A DNA stretch of 64,000 nucleotides from Larix kaempferi. Taxonomy: Eukaryota > Streptophyta > Pinopsida > Pinales > Pinaceae. This document shows, in pieces, positions 10,857-23,075 of the stretch. The stretch lies in assembly GCA_027924585.1 (NCBI GenBank), contig BSBM01000965.1, positions 868,001 through 932,000 of the forward strand. The letters are read 5' to 3'. Numbering within the stretch: position 1 is the first letter of the stretch; each line of letters begins with the position of its first letter. The position numbers and the translations under genes are program-made. Under the pieces are notes generated by a model. That model was not told the DNA's origin, made no database searches, and saw only the letters and a list, made by a program, of their open reading frames with translations.

Positions 10857-11552
10857 TGTTAGGATATCTCATCATTCAGTTATGTACTTTGCATGGATTT
10901 GCATGCATCCATATGCATCCCAGTCACCAGTTTGATGCCTCCAGCACCTTGTCCCCAGTCTGCCAGCACCCGAGAGCTCCTTTCCTTCTAGTTTTATCCC
11001 ACCTAGTTAGGAAGGCACCCACTTCTCACCTACCACTTGAGAAAGGCACCCTTCTTCACCTACCACTCAGTTCTCTTCAGTTAGCTAGTTGTCTTTCCTT
11101 GATTTAAGCCTAGATTGACTCCTAATTGACTATATCACTCTGCTGGACCTCTAGTGAGACTAGACTTCCTATTCTGACTCCAGTTGGCTCCTCATGCGCC
11201 GTCCACTGAGCCTCCTTCATTCAGTTAGTGCCTACATGTGCTAGTTACACCTACCACACTAAGTTGGACTCAATTTGACACCTGGTTGACCTTCACTTGT
11301 GCATTGATGACTCACTGATCTGATGATGAGCACTCCTAGTTGGAGCCAAGCTATTCCATGCAGTATATTCGAATGACCTCCTTGATTAATTTGAATTGCT
11401 CAGTCATTGTTACTGTATTGTATTGTATTCTACCATTTTAAGTTCAATAGAGCACTGATGCAAGCCTTTTGCATAGTTTACAATTATTTTCTGAGTTTTA
11501 TCTTTGTAATTGATTTACTTGTTCAATTAGATCTGATGTGCTTAATTTCACA
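10857..11552 (+). repeat. 5' LTR of element C (696 bp)
   Basis: From TGTTAGGATATCTC to AATTTCACA. Close match to 50487-51172. It shares the first bases (TGTTAGGATAT) with the LTR of B. Confidence 0.92.
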
Positions 11553-11565
11553 TGGTATCAGAGCC
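11553..11565 (+). other. Primer binding site of element C
   Basis: TGGTATCAGAGCC immediately follows the 5' LTR; complement of initiator-Met tRNA. Confidence 0.93.
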
Positions 11566-11883
11566 ATCGCAGGGACAAGATTTCTTTTCTGCAGGTGCTC
11601 TACATGAAGATTGAGTGATTTTTGCTCAAAAATCCAGCAGTTGTGGCATGCATTCTCTCTTGTGCATTAGCCATTGCTAAAAATTTCTCTCCAATCCACT
11701 CCAGAAGTCGTGAGTTTTCCATAGAATTCCTGGATCTAGATCATTATATCTTCAAGCTTTCTTGATCTCCTATGCCGGGTGTGATGCAACTCTAAAATGG
11801 GTGGATTGTTTGACCTTATTGTTCTTGTTTTATTGTGATTTGTAGGTTTTATAACTCCTCCATTAGCATTTGCTATCATTGAG

Positions 11884-14075
11884 ATGAATTATTCTTCTTC
11901 AAAGCTTCTCACTCCCTTCAATTATTTTGAATGGAATAATGACATGGATATTGTGTTGCACTCAAAAGGTTACTGCAGAGTCACCATGGGCCTTGAAGTT
12001 GAGCCCGATACACTCATTGAAAAATCCAAGCACTTCAACAAATTGGATGAAGCATATGGTCTTCTTTGCCTCAATATTTCCAAGGATATTCATTTCCACC
12101 TCAGTGGATTGTCTACTCCAAAGGCAGTATGGGAGCAACTTGAAAAGCTCTTTGGAAAGCAAGATGAGATATGGTCTTTTCAATTGGAAAACAAATTGAT
12201 TGCCTTGAATCCTGAGAATTTCGAAAACATAAATGATTTCTTCACCAAATTCAAGCACTTGGTATTTCTATTGAAGCAAAGTGGAGTTGTAAAGGAATAT
12301 AAACAGTTGATTCTTTCTATTCTCTCAAAACATGGAAAAGATTATTCAGTATTTGTCTCTACATTCAATTCCGGGAAGCTCACAAACCCAAATTGGAAAA
12401 TGCCTACCTTAAATGCATTCATTGAATCTCTCACAAAGGAGCATGATAAGCTTGTTCAAATGGGGTCCATATGCTCCAAATATCAAGCCCTTTTTGCTGG
12501 AGGGTCCAAAGATACGAATGGAAAAGGGAAGCAAAAGAAAGAGAAGCCAAAATTCGAACCTTCCAAGCAAAGAGAGAAAAACAAGCAAGTGGATTAGCCA
12601 TCCGGTTCAAGAAACAAGCAAAAAGGGAAAGAGGACAAAGGGATATCTAAATGTTCTTATTGAAGCAAGGGATATCATCCTGAAATCTCATGCATGAAGA
12701 AAACCATAGATCAGATGGTCCTTGTATTAGAGAAAAACAACATAACCCTTCCTGACAGTGCAAGGAAGAAGGAGAAAAATGATAATCCCGAGAGAGGTCA
12801 TGCACTCATGGCAACAGTTTCGACCCCTCCAAATCTACTCATTGATTTTGGAGCTTCGAACCACATGGCTGCAAACAAATATTCTCTATCATAATTTGAT
12901 CCCAACAACACCATCTCCATCCACATGGAAGATGACTCTTAGATCTCTTCAAAGGGCAAAGGTACTATTCATTTGGAGCATGGTAGTTTTCACAATGTGC
13001 TCTATGTTTCGTCCTTAGCTTTGAATATTCTTTCCGTTTATCAGATGACTCACACTGGTTCACCAAAGAAAGTTGTATTCTTCCATAACAAAGTTGAAAT
13101 TTCTGATATTCAAAGTGAAAAAATTATTGCAGTCGGAAAAGCAAATCATGCTTCAAAAGCATATGAATTTTCACACTTTCTGCCGCATGACAAGCCCACC
13201 GCTCTTCTGACTCATGGAAATGAGGTCAGTAGGCTGTGGAATGAGAGTTTTGGACACCTAAATTATAAATATTTGCAGCTGCTACAGGAAAATTCCATGG
13301 TTGATGGCCTTCTGATGATCAAATCCTCGAAGGGAATATGCAAAGGTTGCATCATTGGGAAGCACCCCGAGCACAAATTTGACGGAGGAAAAGCTAGCAG
13401 AGCTTCTACTATTTTGGGGCTGATACATTCTGATATCAGTGGTCCACTACCACATACCTCCATGAATGGATCAAGGTATGTTTTGACATTCATTGACGAC
13501 TTCTTCAGATTTACATGGGTTTTCTTTCTCAAAAACAAGTCAGAAGTACTAGAAAAATTCAAGTTTTTTAAGGCTTCTGTTGAGACTGCCACCGAGAGGA
13601 AGATAAAGGCTCTTAGATATGATAATGGAGGTGAATATATCAAATCAGAGCTGCTGCAACTTTGTACTGAAAGCGACATTCAGATCGAGCACAAAGTTCC
13701 CTACACACCACAGATGAACTGTGTAGTGGAAAGGAAGAACAAATCCCTGAAAGAGATGGCAACCCGTATGATTGAATCAAAAGGTTTGGATGAAAACCTT
13801 TGGGATGAGGCCATGAATTTTGATGCATACATTCAAAACAGGGTTCCACATTCATCTTTGACTGATATTACACCTTTCGAAGCTTACACAGGTCAGAAAC
13901 CTGATGTGTCAAATTTTCATTTTTTTGGCTCAATCGCTTGGGCTAGAATTCCAACTGAAAAGAGAAAATATTTGGATTCGCAAAGTGTTGAATGCATCCT
14001 ATTGGGATATGCTGATGAATAAAAGGCCTACAAACTCATAAATATCAGATCCAAAAAAATATTCATTGAGCAAAG
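11884..14075 (+). pseudogene. Element C gag, protease and integrase
   Basis: One reading frame with in-frame stops at about 12595, 12658, 12892, 12952 and 14020. Gag starts at the ATG at 11884 (MNYSSSKLLTPFNYFEW) with the UBN2 block STPKAVWEQLEKLFGK. The zinc knuckle is broken: a TGA stands at the second Cys position after CSY. The protease site reads DFGASNHM, so the Ser of DSG is changed to Phe. Integrase has the LWNESFGHLNYKYLQLL and CKGCIIGK zinc-binding part, then HSDISGP, RYDNGGEY and VVERKNKS, so the D, D and E positions are all present. Element E interrupts it at 14076. Confidence 0.9.
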
Positions 14076-14723
14076 TGTTAAATTTTCTGAATTTACTTCA
14101 ATATGATCTAGGATCTTAACTGAGAGAACAACATGTACAGCATATCTACAGCATATCAATCATGGAGACAATAATGCAAGCACACAAGAGACACAAAGAT
14201 TTACTTGGGGAAAACCATAAAGGTGAAAAACCCCAATAGCTTCCTCAGAGATAGATAGAGCAATGATACAACCAACCAAGAGATAGACATAACCTAGCAG
14301 CAGATCCTCCTCCTCCATAAGTGCGCCTCTCCTCCTTGAGAGCATGTGTGAGAAGTCAGTGAGCCAATAGAGTGCCTCCCGCACTCTATTTATACTTGAC
14401 TTGACTTGCCTTTTTACCTAACTCATGTAGGCTCGAACTTAACCACATAATATAATGCTGACTGGGCCGACCCCCAATAGGGTGGTCTAATAACCCTTTG
14501 ACCCACATGGCCGACCCCCAATAGGGTGGTCTAATAACCCTTTGACCCACATGACTTATACAGGGCCGACCCCAAACAAGGTGGTCTAATAACCCATCAA
14601 GTATAAGTTACGACACTTACAATATAAATGACGACACTTCCGTATAGAGGAATAATAACATCTCTATAGGAATACAATATACATATATGTGAAATACATT
14701 CCGAAGTTACATATACATCAACA
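14076..14723 (-). repeat. 3' LTR of element E
   Basis: Plus-strand ends TGTTAAATTTT and ATACATCAACA. A phrase of about 50 bp (GCCGACCCCCAATAGGGTGG then TCTAATAACCC) is repeated three times at about 14464-14601. Confidence 0.94.
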
Positions 14724-15745
14724 CTCCCTCTTAACTAGGAAGGTATTTCTCAGCACAGTTCTTCTAGCACAAGTCATCTTCTCTGGATCATCGTCACTGG
14801 ATAATCATCATCGAGTCATCATCATCGTCACTGCTGCTGCTCTCTCAATCAATCTCTGAATCTACTCGTCATAGGAAGTTCTACAGAGCCAGTCCTTTTT
14901 CATACTGGATGTAGGCCCACCACCTGCAGGTCTTCATCATCACTGGCCATACTGTGGAATCCTCAGGACTTATTACGTGCGTCACAAAACCTGGCTGCAA
15001 CATCCCAGGCTATTACGAGCACACAGCTCTACCTGTAGGATCTCCCAGGAGCACATTACATGTGACCCATCACAAAACCTAGCTGAAGCATCCCAGGCTG
15101 TTACGAGCACGCGGCTCTACCTGTCGGATCTCCCAGGAGCACATTACATGTGATCTCACCACAAAACCTGGCTGAAGCATCTGAGGCCTTTTTCATCCTG
15201 TCCAGATCTCCCAGGAGCAAATTACATGTGGTCCACCACAAAACCTGGCTGAAGCATCTTAGGCCTTTTTCATCCTGTCCAGATCTCCCAGGAGCAAATT
15301 ACATGTGGTCATGGCAAAACCTGGCTGAAGCATCTGAGGCCTTTTTCATCCTGTCCAGATATCCCAGGAGCAAATTACATGCCATAGGACAAAACCTCGC
15401 AAGAGCATCTCAGGATGTTACGGGTACACAACTCCGACCTGAAATATCCCAGGGCACAAATTACATGTCCTCCCAAGCAAAACCTCGCAAGAGCATTTGC
15501 CAGATGTCCCAGGGCACCGAATTACATGCCATAGGCAAAACCTCGAAAGACCATCTGTAAATCTCCCAGGGCACAAATTACATGCTTTCCTGCACAACCT
15601 GATCCACGGCCACAAAGTATCATCTGATACTCATCAAACATCATCCTGATGTACACATGATCATCCTGATCATCATCACTGCAACATCCTGCTGCATGTC
15701 ATCTGGAGAAGCTTGTCATCCATGATCATCCAAGTATCCACCTGA
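14724..15745. repeat. 3' non-coding region of E with about 88-bp repeats
   Basis: Clear near-identical tandem copies lie at about 15165-15395, with phrases AAAACCTGGCTGAAGCATC, TTTTTCATCCTGTCCAGAT and CCCAGGAGCAAATTACATG. Degenerate versions extend back to about 14990 and forward to 15590. The plus-strand ORF at 15150-15560 is an artefact of the repeat. No protein motif is seen. Confidence 0.75.
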
Positions 15746-15757
15746 TACATACATAGA

Positions 15758-16076
15758 TACATGATCCACACAATGTATCCATCAACATACATGATCCACC
15801 TGATCATACAAAGATACATGATCCACACAATGTATCCATCAGCATACATGATCTACCTGATCATACAAAGATACATGATCCACACAATGTATCCATCAGT
15901 ATGCATGATCTACCTGATCATACAAAGATACATAATCCACACAATGTATCCATCAGCATCCATGATCTACCTGATCATACAAAGATACATGATCCACACA
16001 ATGTATCCATCATCATCCATGATCTACCTGATCATACAAAGATACATGATCCACACAATGTATCCAACAGCATCCA
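15758..16076. repeat. 57-bp tandem repeat in E, about 5.5 copies
   Basis: Unit GATACATGATCCACACAATG, then TATCCATCAGCATACATGAT, then CTACCTGATCATACAAA: 57 bases, nearly identical between copies. Because 57 is divisible by three, an ORF (15761-16141) repeats every 19 codons; it has no gene-like context. The repeats abut with no unique spacers, so this is not a CRISPR array. Confidence 0.9.
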
Positions 16077-16296
16077 ACATGATGCGTTCATACAAAATAC
16101 ATACACATGATCCAACCGATCATATCCAGCATCCAACATGATGCGTACATACATAAATGATCCAACTGATCATATCCAGGCAGAAACCAAAACATCATCC
16201 TGATGCTCATCATCCAGCGCTTACATCCACAGCCATGTGAAGGATCCTCCTTCCCACATGCTTGGAATGGCTTCAGCAAATGTGTCCATCACTTCT

Positions 16297-17701
16297 TCCT
16301 CGAAGTGTCCTCGATCTGAAGAACGCCAAGCCTCTCTCTGAAGTACTCGAACTTTACCCTGGCTAGTGGCTTCGTCAGCACATCTGCAATCTGCTCGTCC
16401 GTCGCAACATACAGGAGCTTCACAGCTCCTCTCTATACCATATTCCTGATATAGTGATATTTGATCTCTATGTGTTTCGACCTGTCATGAAACACTGGAT
16501 TCTCGGACAGCTTCACACAACTCTGGTTATCACAGAAGATACCAGTAGCTTCCAATGGAGATCAAATAACTCAGACAGTAGCTTCCGTAGCCATACTGCC
16601 TCACAACTAGCTGAACAGGCTGCAACATACTCTGCCTCAGCTGTACTCAGTGCTACGTAGGACTGCTTCCTGCTAAACCAAGAGATCACACCTGATCCCA
16701 TACTGAAGCAACACCCAGATGTGCTCTTCCTATCTGCAGCACTGCTAGCCCAATCTGAATCAACATAACCTTGCAGGTTAAACTTTTGATTCGCCTCATA
16801 CCTGAGCCCATAATCCACTGTACCCTTCAGGTACCTCAGAATATGCTTTACATCAACTAGGTGAACACTCCTTGGATCCGTCAGGAACTGGCTCAATGTG
16901 TTCACAGCAAAGAAAATATCTGGTCTCGTGTTCATCAGGTACATCAAGGACCCAATCATCTGACGATACATGGAGACATCAACCAGCTCAGATGAAGCAT
17001 CACATAGAAGCTTCAGATTCGATGCCATAGGTGTGGCCATAGCTTGCAGTCCATCATCCCGAACCTCTTCAGGATCTCTACTGCATACTTCCCTTGTCCA
17101 AGGAAGATTCCATCACTCTGCCACACCTCCATGCCAAAAACAAATAGTGCATCATCTCGAACTTGGAAGAAAGCTTCCGCTGCGTGTCGGCAATCAATCT
17201 ATCTTTACCTGTAACAAACAGGTTATCTGCATAAAAAATAGTATCACTGGATTGCCTTCTTCAACCTTGTAGAAAAGGTTGGAATCTGCTTTACTCTTGG
17301 TAACGCCCAAACTGGATAGAAAGCTGTCTATCCTACCATACCAAGTTCTGCACACATATATGACTACACCATGCTGTCTTGAGATCCATCTGGTGCATCT
17401 TCTATTTTATCACTTTTCTATTTCTCAATGCTGCCATCTGCAACATGCTTGATCTGATAGTTCCATTTGGAAGTCATAAAAAAAACTTCCCTTCACATCT
17501 TGGGACTACATCCCAAACATCATTCTTCATGATCGACGGATCATGGCATTCCATTTCTTTATCCCAGATCCTGGGAACTTCAATATCTTCAATAGATATC
17601 TTTGTTGCTGGAACAAAATGTTGTAGTTCTTCTTTTGTAGGAGATGACATACGATCTTTCCTACACAACAAGTTAAATTGCATGATTAGAAAACATCTCA
17701 T
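16297..17701 (-). pseudogene. Element E RT and RNase H remnants
   Basis: The RNase H half is well preserved: ATPMASNLKLLCDAS, GSLMYLMNTRPDIFFAVNTL, GYVDSDWASSAADRKSTSG, then ISWFSRKQ and EAEYVAACSASCEAVWLR (16513-17040), followed after a frameshift by DEQIADVLTKPL and a stop near 16297. Upstream, a fragment at 17474-17701 holds MKNDVWDVVPR from the start of RT. Most of RT, including the YVDD region, is deleted or scrambled between them. About 85% similar by eye to the same parts of A. Confidence 0.87.
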
Positions 17702-19287
17702 AGTTTTCAGAACAAATTCTTACACATAAAGAAATATGTCATACAGTCATGCAATTATCTTAGCCAATGCTTCAATACAACATTTATCCATATCCCGTAA
17801 CTTTCTAGATGCCTTCCAATCTCTACCAGAACATTGTTAAGAGTGTGCACAACTCCCAACATGTCAGCAAAGAGGTTTCATTCTAGATAAGTAGCAATGG
17901 AATGTTGTACAGTGCCATAGGCCACTTACCCATGTATATTAGTAGTATACTGTTCATCAATGCAACTATTCTAATATGCATAATACACAACCTAATTCTA
18001 GGAACATCAGTGTATACATTATTGAACAGTATTATTTAAACAAACAAATATGCAAGAAATGATAATTTAAAATACTTATCTTTGTTTGTTCGTTGGGTGG
18101 ACTCCCTCTGAGTCTTTGCTTCCTTGCAGGAGCTGCTGGAGTCCTAATCTGAAGTAGCTTCTTCTACACCTTTCTATTGTGGAATGTAGAGAGATGGTCA
18201 ACTCCCTCTGAATATCTGCATCCTTGCAGAAACTACTGAAGTGTGCTCCTTTGCTTTCTTGCAGGAACAACTGGAGTGTGCTCCCTCTTGATCTTTGCTT
18301 CCTAAATTACCTGTTCTTGAACTCAAATTCATCCTTGGTCCCTATGCATGCTTATTAGTATCATGATTGTGTTATCCTTGTGAACTCATATAAAATCATA
18401 CATTCATTAGTATACTATTAAAACACAATAATCTCAAGCATGTATAGTCATGATCATTTCAAACAGAAATAATAAGCATTAGCATTCAAGGTTTATGTTG
18501 TATTCTTATGGTTAGTCAAATCATAAGAAACATAACATGTCTAAACCTATAATTACTCAAACCTATGACTCTTCGGGTTAGTTGAATCATCAATCAAGAT
18601 AAGAGATATAATATGCATAAAATCTATACCTTCATGATTCTTCTGGTTAGTCATATCATCAATTATGGTAAGAAACATAATATGCATACAACCATGATTA
18701 TTCAAACCTATGACTCTTTGTGAATAATCATTATCAACAACACAATAGTATAAGATCCTAACACAAGGTAGGATTCTAGCTTGATATAGGAAAAACATAC
18801 CTGGATTAGCATGCTAGCTAGTTATGTCTAACATACCCGTATAATGTCTTTTGGTTCTCTTCAATGACTTGTGTTAGTAACCTGCATGTCTCAATGGTTA
18901 GCCATTATAAAACCAAGTTATACATACCTCGTAAATGGATCTTCTATGAGATCCATGACAATGGATGAGTTTTTATCCTCATGTCACCATGATCATATGT
19001 TCTTGAACTGGAGCATGATTTGTCTTTCTTGGTGTACCTTTCATGTTAGTAGACAACATAAACCTCATACAACACCATAATGCATTAGTACAATCATAAG
19101 TGTCAACACCCTAAATAATGAATATCTTCTATCATGCATTCATAATTTTGTTAAGGTGATACGACAAATCTAAAAACAAAATTGTACTTAACTGTAATAA
19201 CATGAAGACAAACATACCATAAACTTAATCATGGACAAATATCAAAACATACCTCGATGAGTCATACCTGTCGAGATCGCTTGTAAT
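17702..19287 (-). other. Rearranged interior of E with integrase trace
   Basis: AT-rich sequence without an intact ORF. Around 18076-18270 (minus) a fragment contains FCKDADIQRELTI, resembling the integrase segment of A (LCSDSGIKRELTTPYHP); the phrase CTCCCTCTGAATATCTGC is repeated near 18110-18300. Three degenerate copies of about 100 bp (ACCTATGACTCTTCGGGTTA and variants) occur at 18505-18735. I see nothing else recognisable. Confidence 0.55.
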
Positions 19288-19386
19288 CTTCTTATGTAAG
19301 GCCTTAGCCTCATCTCCCTCTGAAACAGGAACTTCTTCACCTATGTAGGTGACCAATCCATCTTCTTCTAGGATTAACCCAATCCA
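19288..19386 (-). pseudogene. Element E gag fragment
   Basis: About 33 codons matching the start of A's gag: WIGLILEEDG, TYIGEEVPVSEGDEAKALHK. It breaks off on both sides, so gag is nearly all deleted. Confidence 0.85.
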
Positions 19387-20719
19387 CTTGATGTGCAAGA
19401 ACTGGACCTGGAGCTGGATATGGGTTTGTCAGAGAAACCCCAAAATTCAAACTTTGAATTTCAAACTTCCGAAAGGATAGAAATATGCGCCTTGATGAGC
19501 TGATCAAATTGGTATATTCATAATTTGAAAACTGCAAAGTTTCACTCCTCAATTTTGCCTTTGAAACTTCCGGATTCACTGGACGTGACCCTGAACTGGG
19601 GTTTGATGAATCCCACTCTTTTTCCCAATCAAAAGGTTTGATCCAAAGCTCTAAGCTTCTATTTTTCTGAGGAGCTTCCAGCCGTGGTCTCAGATTTCAA
19701 AAATTCCCATTTTTACAGAAGCCCTAATTTTCCACTTTCCTTATCAAAGTCCCGAACTAGGGTCTGATCAAGCCCGGCCTTCTTCCCAACCAAAAATTAT
19801 GATTTTGGTCTCTAAATTTTTATTTTGATGAGTAGCATTTAGCCGTGGTCTCCGATTACAAAAATTCCAACTTTCTTCAAAGCCCTAAATTCCGGAAGCC
19901 ATGAATGAAGGTACCAAAAAATAATTCTGTTTTGACAGAAATATGTACCTGATTGTTTCTGGTGTAACTCTAAAATTTTTGATCCACAGGGTCTGAAAAA
20001 AGTTTCCTGAGATAGCCTAACCTGTTACCTTTCCATCCTGACAGGTCTGACCTCAATTGGATTCTCTGAGAGAGAGTTATGCCAAATGTCGCAACGTGAC
20101 CTGTTTTGGGATAAAACAGAAGAGCGAACTTGTACGGCGTGCCACGTGTCACTGTTTGAACTTCGGCCTCTGAAAATTTTTTTTTGAGATATCTCGGCCT
20201 GTTATCTTTCCATCTTTATAGGTCTGACCTCCATTGGATTTTCTGAGAGAGAGTTATGCCAAGTGTCGCAACGTGACCTGTTTATGGGATAAAACAGTAG
20301 AGCGAACTTGTACTGCGTGCCACGTGTCACGGGTTCCACTTCGGCCTCTGAAAACGTTTTCTGAGATAGTACAGACTGTTTACTACCTGTCACTTTTTAC
20401 GAAATTTCATTTGGAGCTTCCTAGCCCAAGTTATGACCTTTTTCCCAAGGTCACCTGATTTTGACTCAGATCTGGAAGAAGCAGAAACCCTATATTGTAC
20501 AGATCATAAATCACAAAGTACAACGAATTAGAGGTTGTCCTTTGGACACAAGGTACCTGGAGATTTTAGCTTCGTCCTGTAACAATTTCAGATCCGAAAA
20601 ATTTGCCAAAACGGATTTATAGCGAAAGTGCTACGATGACTGGTTTTTGCTATATCAAGCCCTAGCATCGTAAGTGCAACAAGTGTCATACATGCCATAT
20701 CATGCCTTCTTTCAGGCTA
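19387..20719 (-). other. Expanded leader of E with tandem duplications
   Basis: The leader segment seen once in A (GATCCAAAGCTC and GGAGCTTCCAGC phrases) occurs twice here at about 19640-19890. Next to it, units of about 180 bp repeat at about 19985-20165 and 20166-20348, with a partial third; they share GAGAGAGAGTTATGCC, GTCGCAACGTGACCTG and GTGCCACGTGTCAC. No ORF of note. Confidence 0.7.
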
Positions 20720-20731
20720 GCTCTGATTCCA
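20720..20731 (-). other. Variant primer binding site of element E
   Basis: GCTCTGATTCCA next to the 5' LTR differs by one base from the GCTCTGATACCA seen in A and B, giving one mismatch to initiator-Met tRNA. Confidence 0.85.
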
Positions 20732-21379
20732 TGTTAAATTTTCTGAATTTACTTCAATATGATCTAGGATCTTAACTGAGAGAACAACATGTACAGCATA
20801 TCTACAGCATATCAATCATGGAGACAATAATGCAAGCACACAAGAGACACAAAGATTTACTTGGGGAAAACCATAAAGGTGAAAAACCCCAATAGCTTCC
20901 TCAGAGATAGATAGAGAAATGATACAACCAACCAAGAGATAGACATAACCTAGCAGCAGATCCTCCTCCTCCATAAGTGTGCCTCTCCTCCTTGAGAGCA
21001 TGTGTGAGAAGTCAGTGAGCCAATAGAGTGCCTCCCGCACTCTATTTATACTTGACTTGACTTGCCTTTTTACCTAACTCATGTAGGCTCGAACTTAACC
21101 ACATAATATAATGCTGACTGGGCCGACCCCCAATAGGGTGGTCTAATAACCCTTTGACCCACATGGCCGACCCCCAATAGGGTGGTCTAATAACCCTTTG
21201 ACCCACATGACTTATACAGGGCCGACCCCAAACAAGGTGGTCTAATAACCCATCAAGTATAAGTTACGACACTTACAATATAAATGACGACACTTCCGTA
21301 TAGAGGAATAATAACATCTCTATAGGAATACAATATACATATATGTGAAATACATTCCGAAGTTACATATACATCAACA
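20732..21379 (-). repeat. 5' LTR of element E
   Basis: Almost identical to 14076-14723; visible differences include GAGCAATG against GAGAAATG and AAGTGCGCC against AAGTGTGCC. A TATA box (TCTATTTATA on the plus strand, 21041-21050) and the three-copy CCGACCCC repeat are present. Confidence 0.94.
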
Positions 21380-21384
21380 CAAAG

Positions 21385-22267
21385 TGTCCGATTTGAAGAA
21401 CTGGTTCAAAATTTAGAACTAGTCGAGGAAGAAACTGTCGATTTGCCACCTCCACAAGATGAAGAATTTGAAGAAGATGATGAAAGTATTGGTTCTAATA
21501 TTTATGATATTTTATAAAAATTTGATGAACATGATATATCAGGTTTAGAGGCTGATCTAGTTGTGCCCCAAAACTTGCCAAAGTGGGCCCAAAATACACT
21601 CAATTCTGCTGGTCAAAACATTGGAAATCCTACTGATCCAAGGAGGACTCGAGTAGACTTTCAAAGAGCAAGTATGGCTCTTTCTTTCTCTGATCCTTTT
21701 CTATTTGAGAAATTCATTTTGATGATAGGTTCATATCCTAAATCATATTATCATGCCCACCAATATCAGAGATGGAAAACCGCCATGGATGAAGAGTACA
21801 GTTCTCTTCAAAATAATGCTACATGGGAGCTAGTTTCTCTTCCACCTGGGAGGAAATTAGTCCAATGTAAATGGGTCTACCACACAAAGGTTTCTGCTGA
21901 TGGCTCAAACTGCAAATACAAAGCTCATTTGGTTTCCAAAGGTATCTCCCAAGTCTAAGGAGTGGACTACACTGAGACCTTTGCACCAATTGCAAAGATG
22001 GATTCAATCCATCTTGTTTTAGCTATTGCTGCATCCAAGTACTAGGAAGTGCACCATATGGACGTGAAGAGTGCATTTCTCCATGGATATCTAAAAGAAT
22101 AAATATATATGAAGAAGCCAAAAGGATACAAATCAAATCCAAAGTTAGTATGTAGATTGAAGAAGTCATTGTATGGCTTAAAACAGGCCCCAAGAGCTCG
22201 GTATGCTAAGATGGACTCATTCCTTCTCTCGCAAAACTTCGAAAGGTGAAAATCAGATCCTAATGTA
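21385..22267 (+). pseudogene. Element C RT, first part
   Basis: Polyprotein C resumes after E. An acidic linker (EEETVDLPPPQDEEFEEDDE) leads into RT with YQRWKTAMDEEYSSLQNNAT, WELVSLPPGRK, KWVYHTKVSADG, HMDVKSAFLHGYLKE and KSLYGLKQAPRA. At least four in-frame stops occur (for example after KGISQV, SKY and LKE). Element F cuts it at 22268, two codons into the DPNVY motif. Confidence 0.9.
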
Positions 22268-23075
22268 TGTAGCTAGGGTTTTCACCCTAGATTGTGAAAA
22301 TGAGCACCTACTAACGAGAAGGGACTCCTAAGTAGCAATTCAGAAAAATGGTTAAATATGAGAGTACAGTAAAATAAAATTAAACTAACAATATGAAATT
22401 TAATCTAGCATGAGCATTAACATAAATAACAAAACATGAAAATATGGTGAAGATATCTCTTTTTGTAATAAAAATTACCTCAGATGTAGAGATTGGTGGA
22501 GCCTTTGCAGCAGTCCAAAATGGTTGCTTCCAATCTCCAGTGTTGTTCCTTCTCCTTCTTCCAAAAGTGTTTTAGAAATGGGGACAAATGGGGTTCTCAA
22601 GTGGAAAGTAGCTCCAAAGGGAGAGCTAGGGTTTCGTGAGAATTTTTGGCAGAGTGAGGATAGGGATGATTGTGGATATAAAATGGGGAGCTTCCATCAC
22701 CTATTTATAGGTTTTTAGTGGTGGAGTGCTGACCCATGGTTTTGGGCACCATATGGTTTAGGTCAGCTGTCTAGGGTTTTTGCTTCCTTTTTTCCCTCTT
22801 TTTCTCTTTTTTGTATTTTTTATTCCCTTTTTAGAGGGTTTTTGCTAATTTTGGAGGAATTTACATTATTTTGGGGGAAAAAGGGGGGTTTTGGGCCTTT
22901 TGGAGGCTTTTCAATGGTTTTTTGGTCTTTCGTGGGATTTTTAATGGGTTGTTTGGCCTTCTGGAGGCTTTTTAATGGGTTTTTAAGGTTTTGGAGGAAA
23001 ATATGGTAGAAAATATGGACAAATGAGTCATGTAATGGGGGAGATGAGGTAGTGAGAACTTTTTGGGTGTTAACA
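22268..23075 (-). repeat. 3' LTR of element F (808 bp)
   Basis: Plus-strand ends TGTAGCTAGGG and GGTGTTAACA. It is followed by GATTGCCCCCTGA, whose complement is a purine-rich tract. It lacks one of the GGCCTTTTGGAGG-type repeats present in the 5' LTR. A TATA-like CTATAAATAG is at 22701-22710 on the minus strand. Confidence 0.93.

Larger units (their letters stand above)
14076..21379 (-). mobile_element. Gutted Copia element E, nested in C
   Basis: A minus-strand element with 648-bp LTRs at both ends and an exact TSD CAAAG (14071-14075 and 21380-21384). The LTRs differ at only a few positions by eye, so it is among the youngest insertions. The 6 kb interior keeps only fragments of gag, integrase, RT and RNase H, joined by tandem repeats, so it could only have moved with proteins supplied in trans. 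It belongs near element A: same LTR end, same leader and same RNase H sequence. Confidence 0.92.

Noticed and set aside
15758-16076. Regular direct repeats that could suggest a CRISPR array
   Set aside because: The 57-bp units abut directly with no unique spacers, in a plant retroelement; it is a tandem repeat.
15150-16141. 136- and 126-codon ORFs on the plus strand
   Set aside because: They are translations of 88-bp and 57-bp tandem repeats in E's non-coding region.
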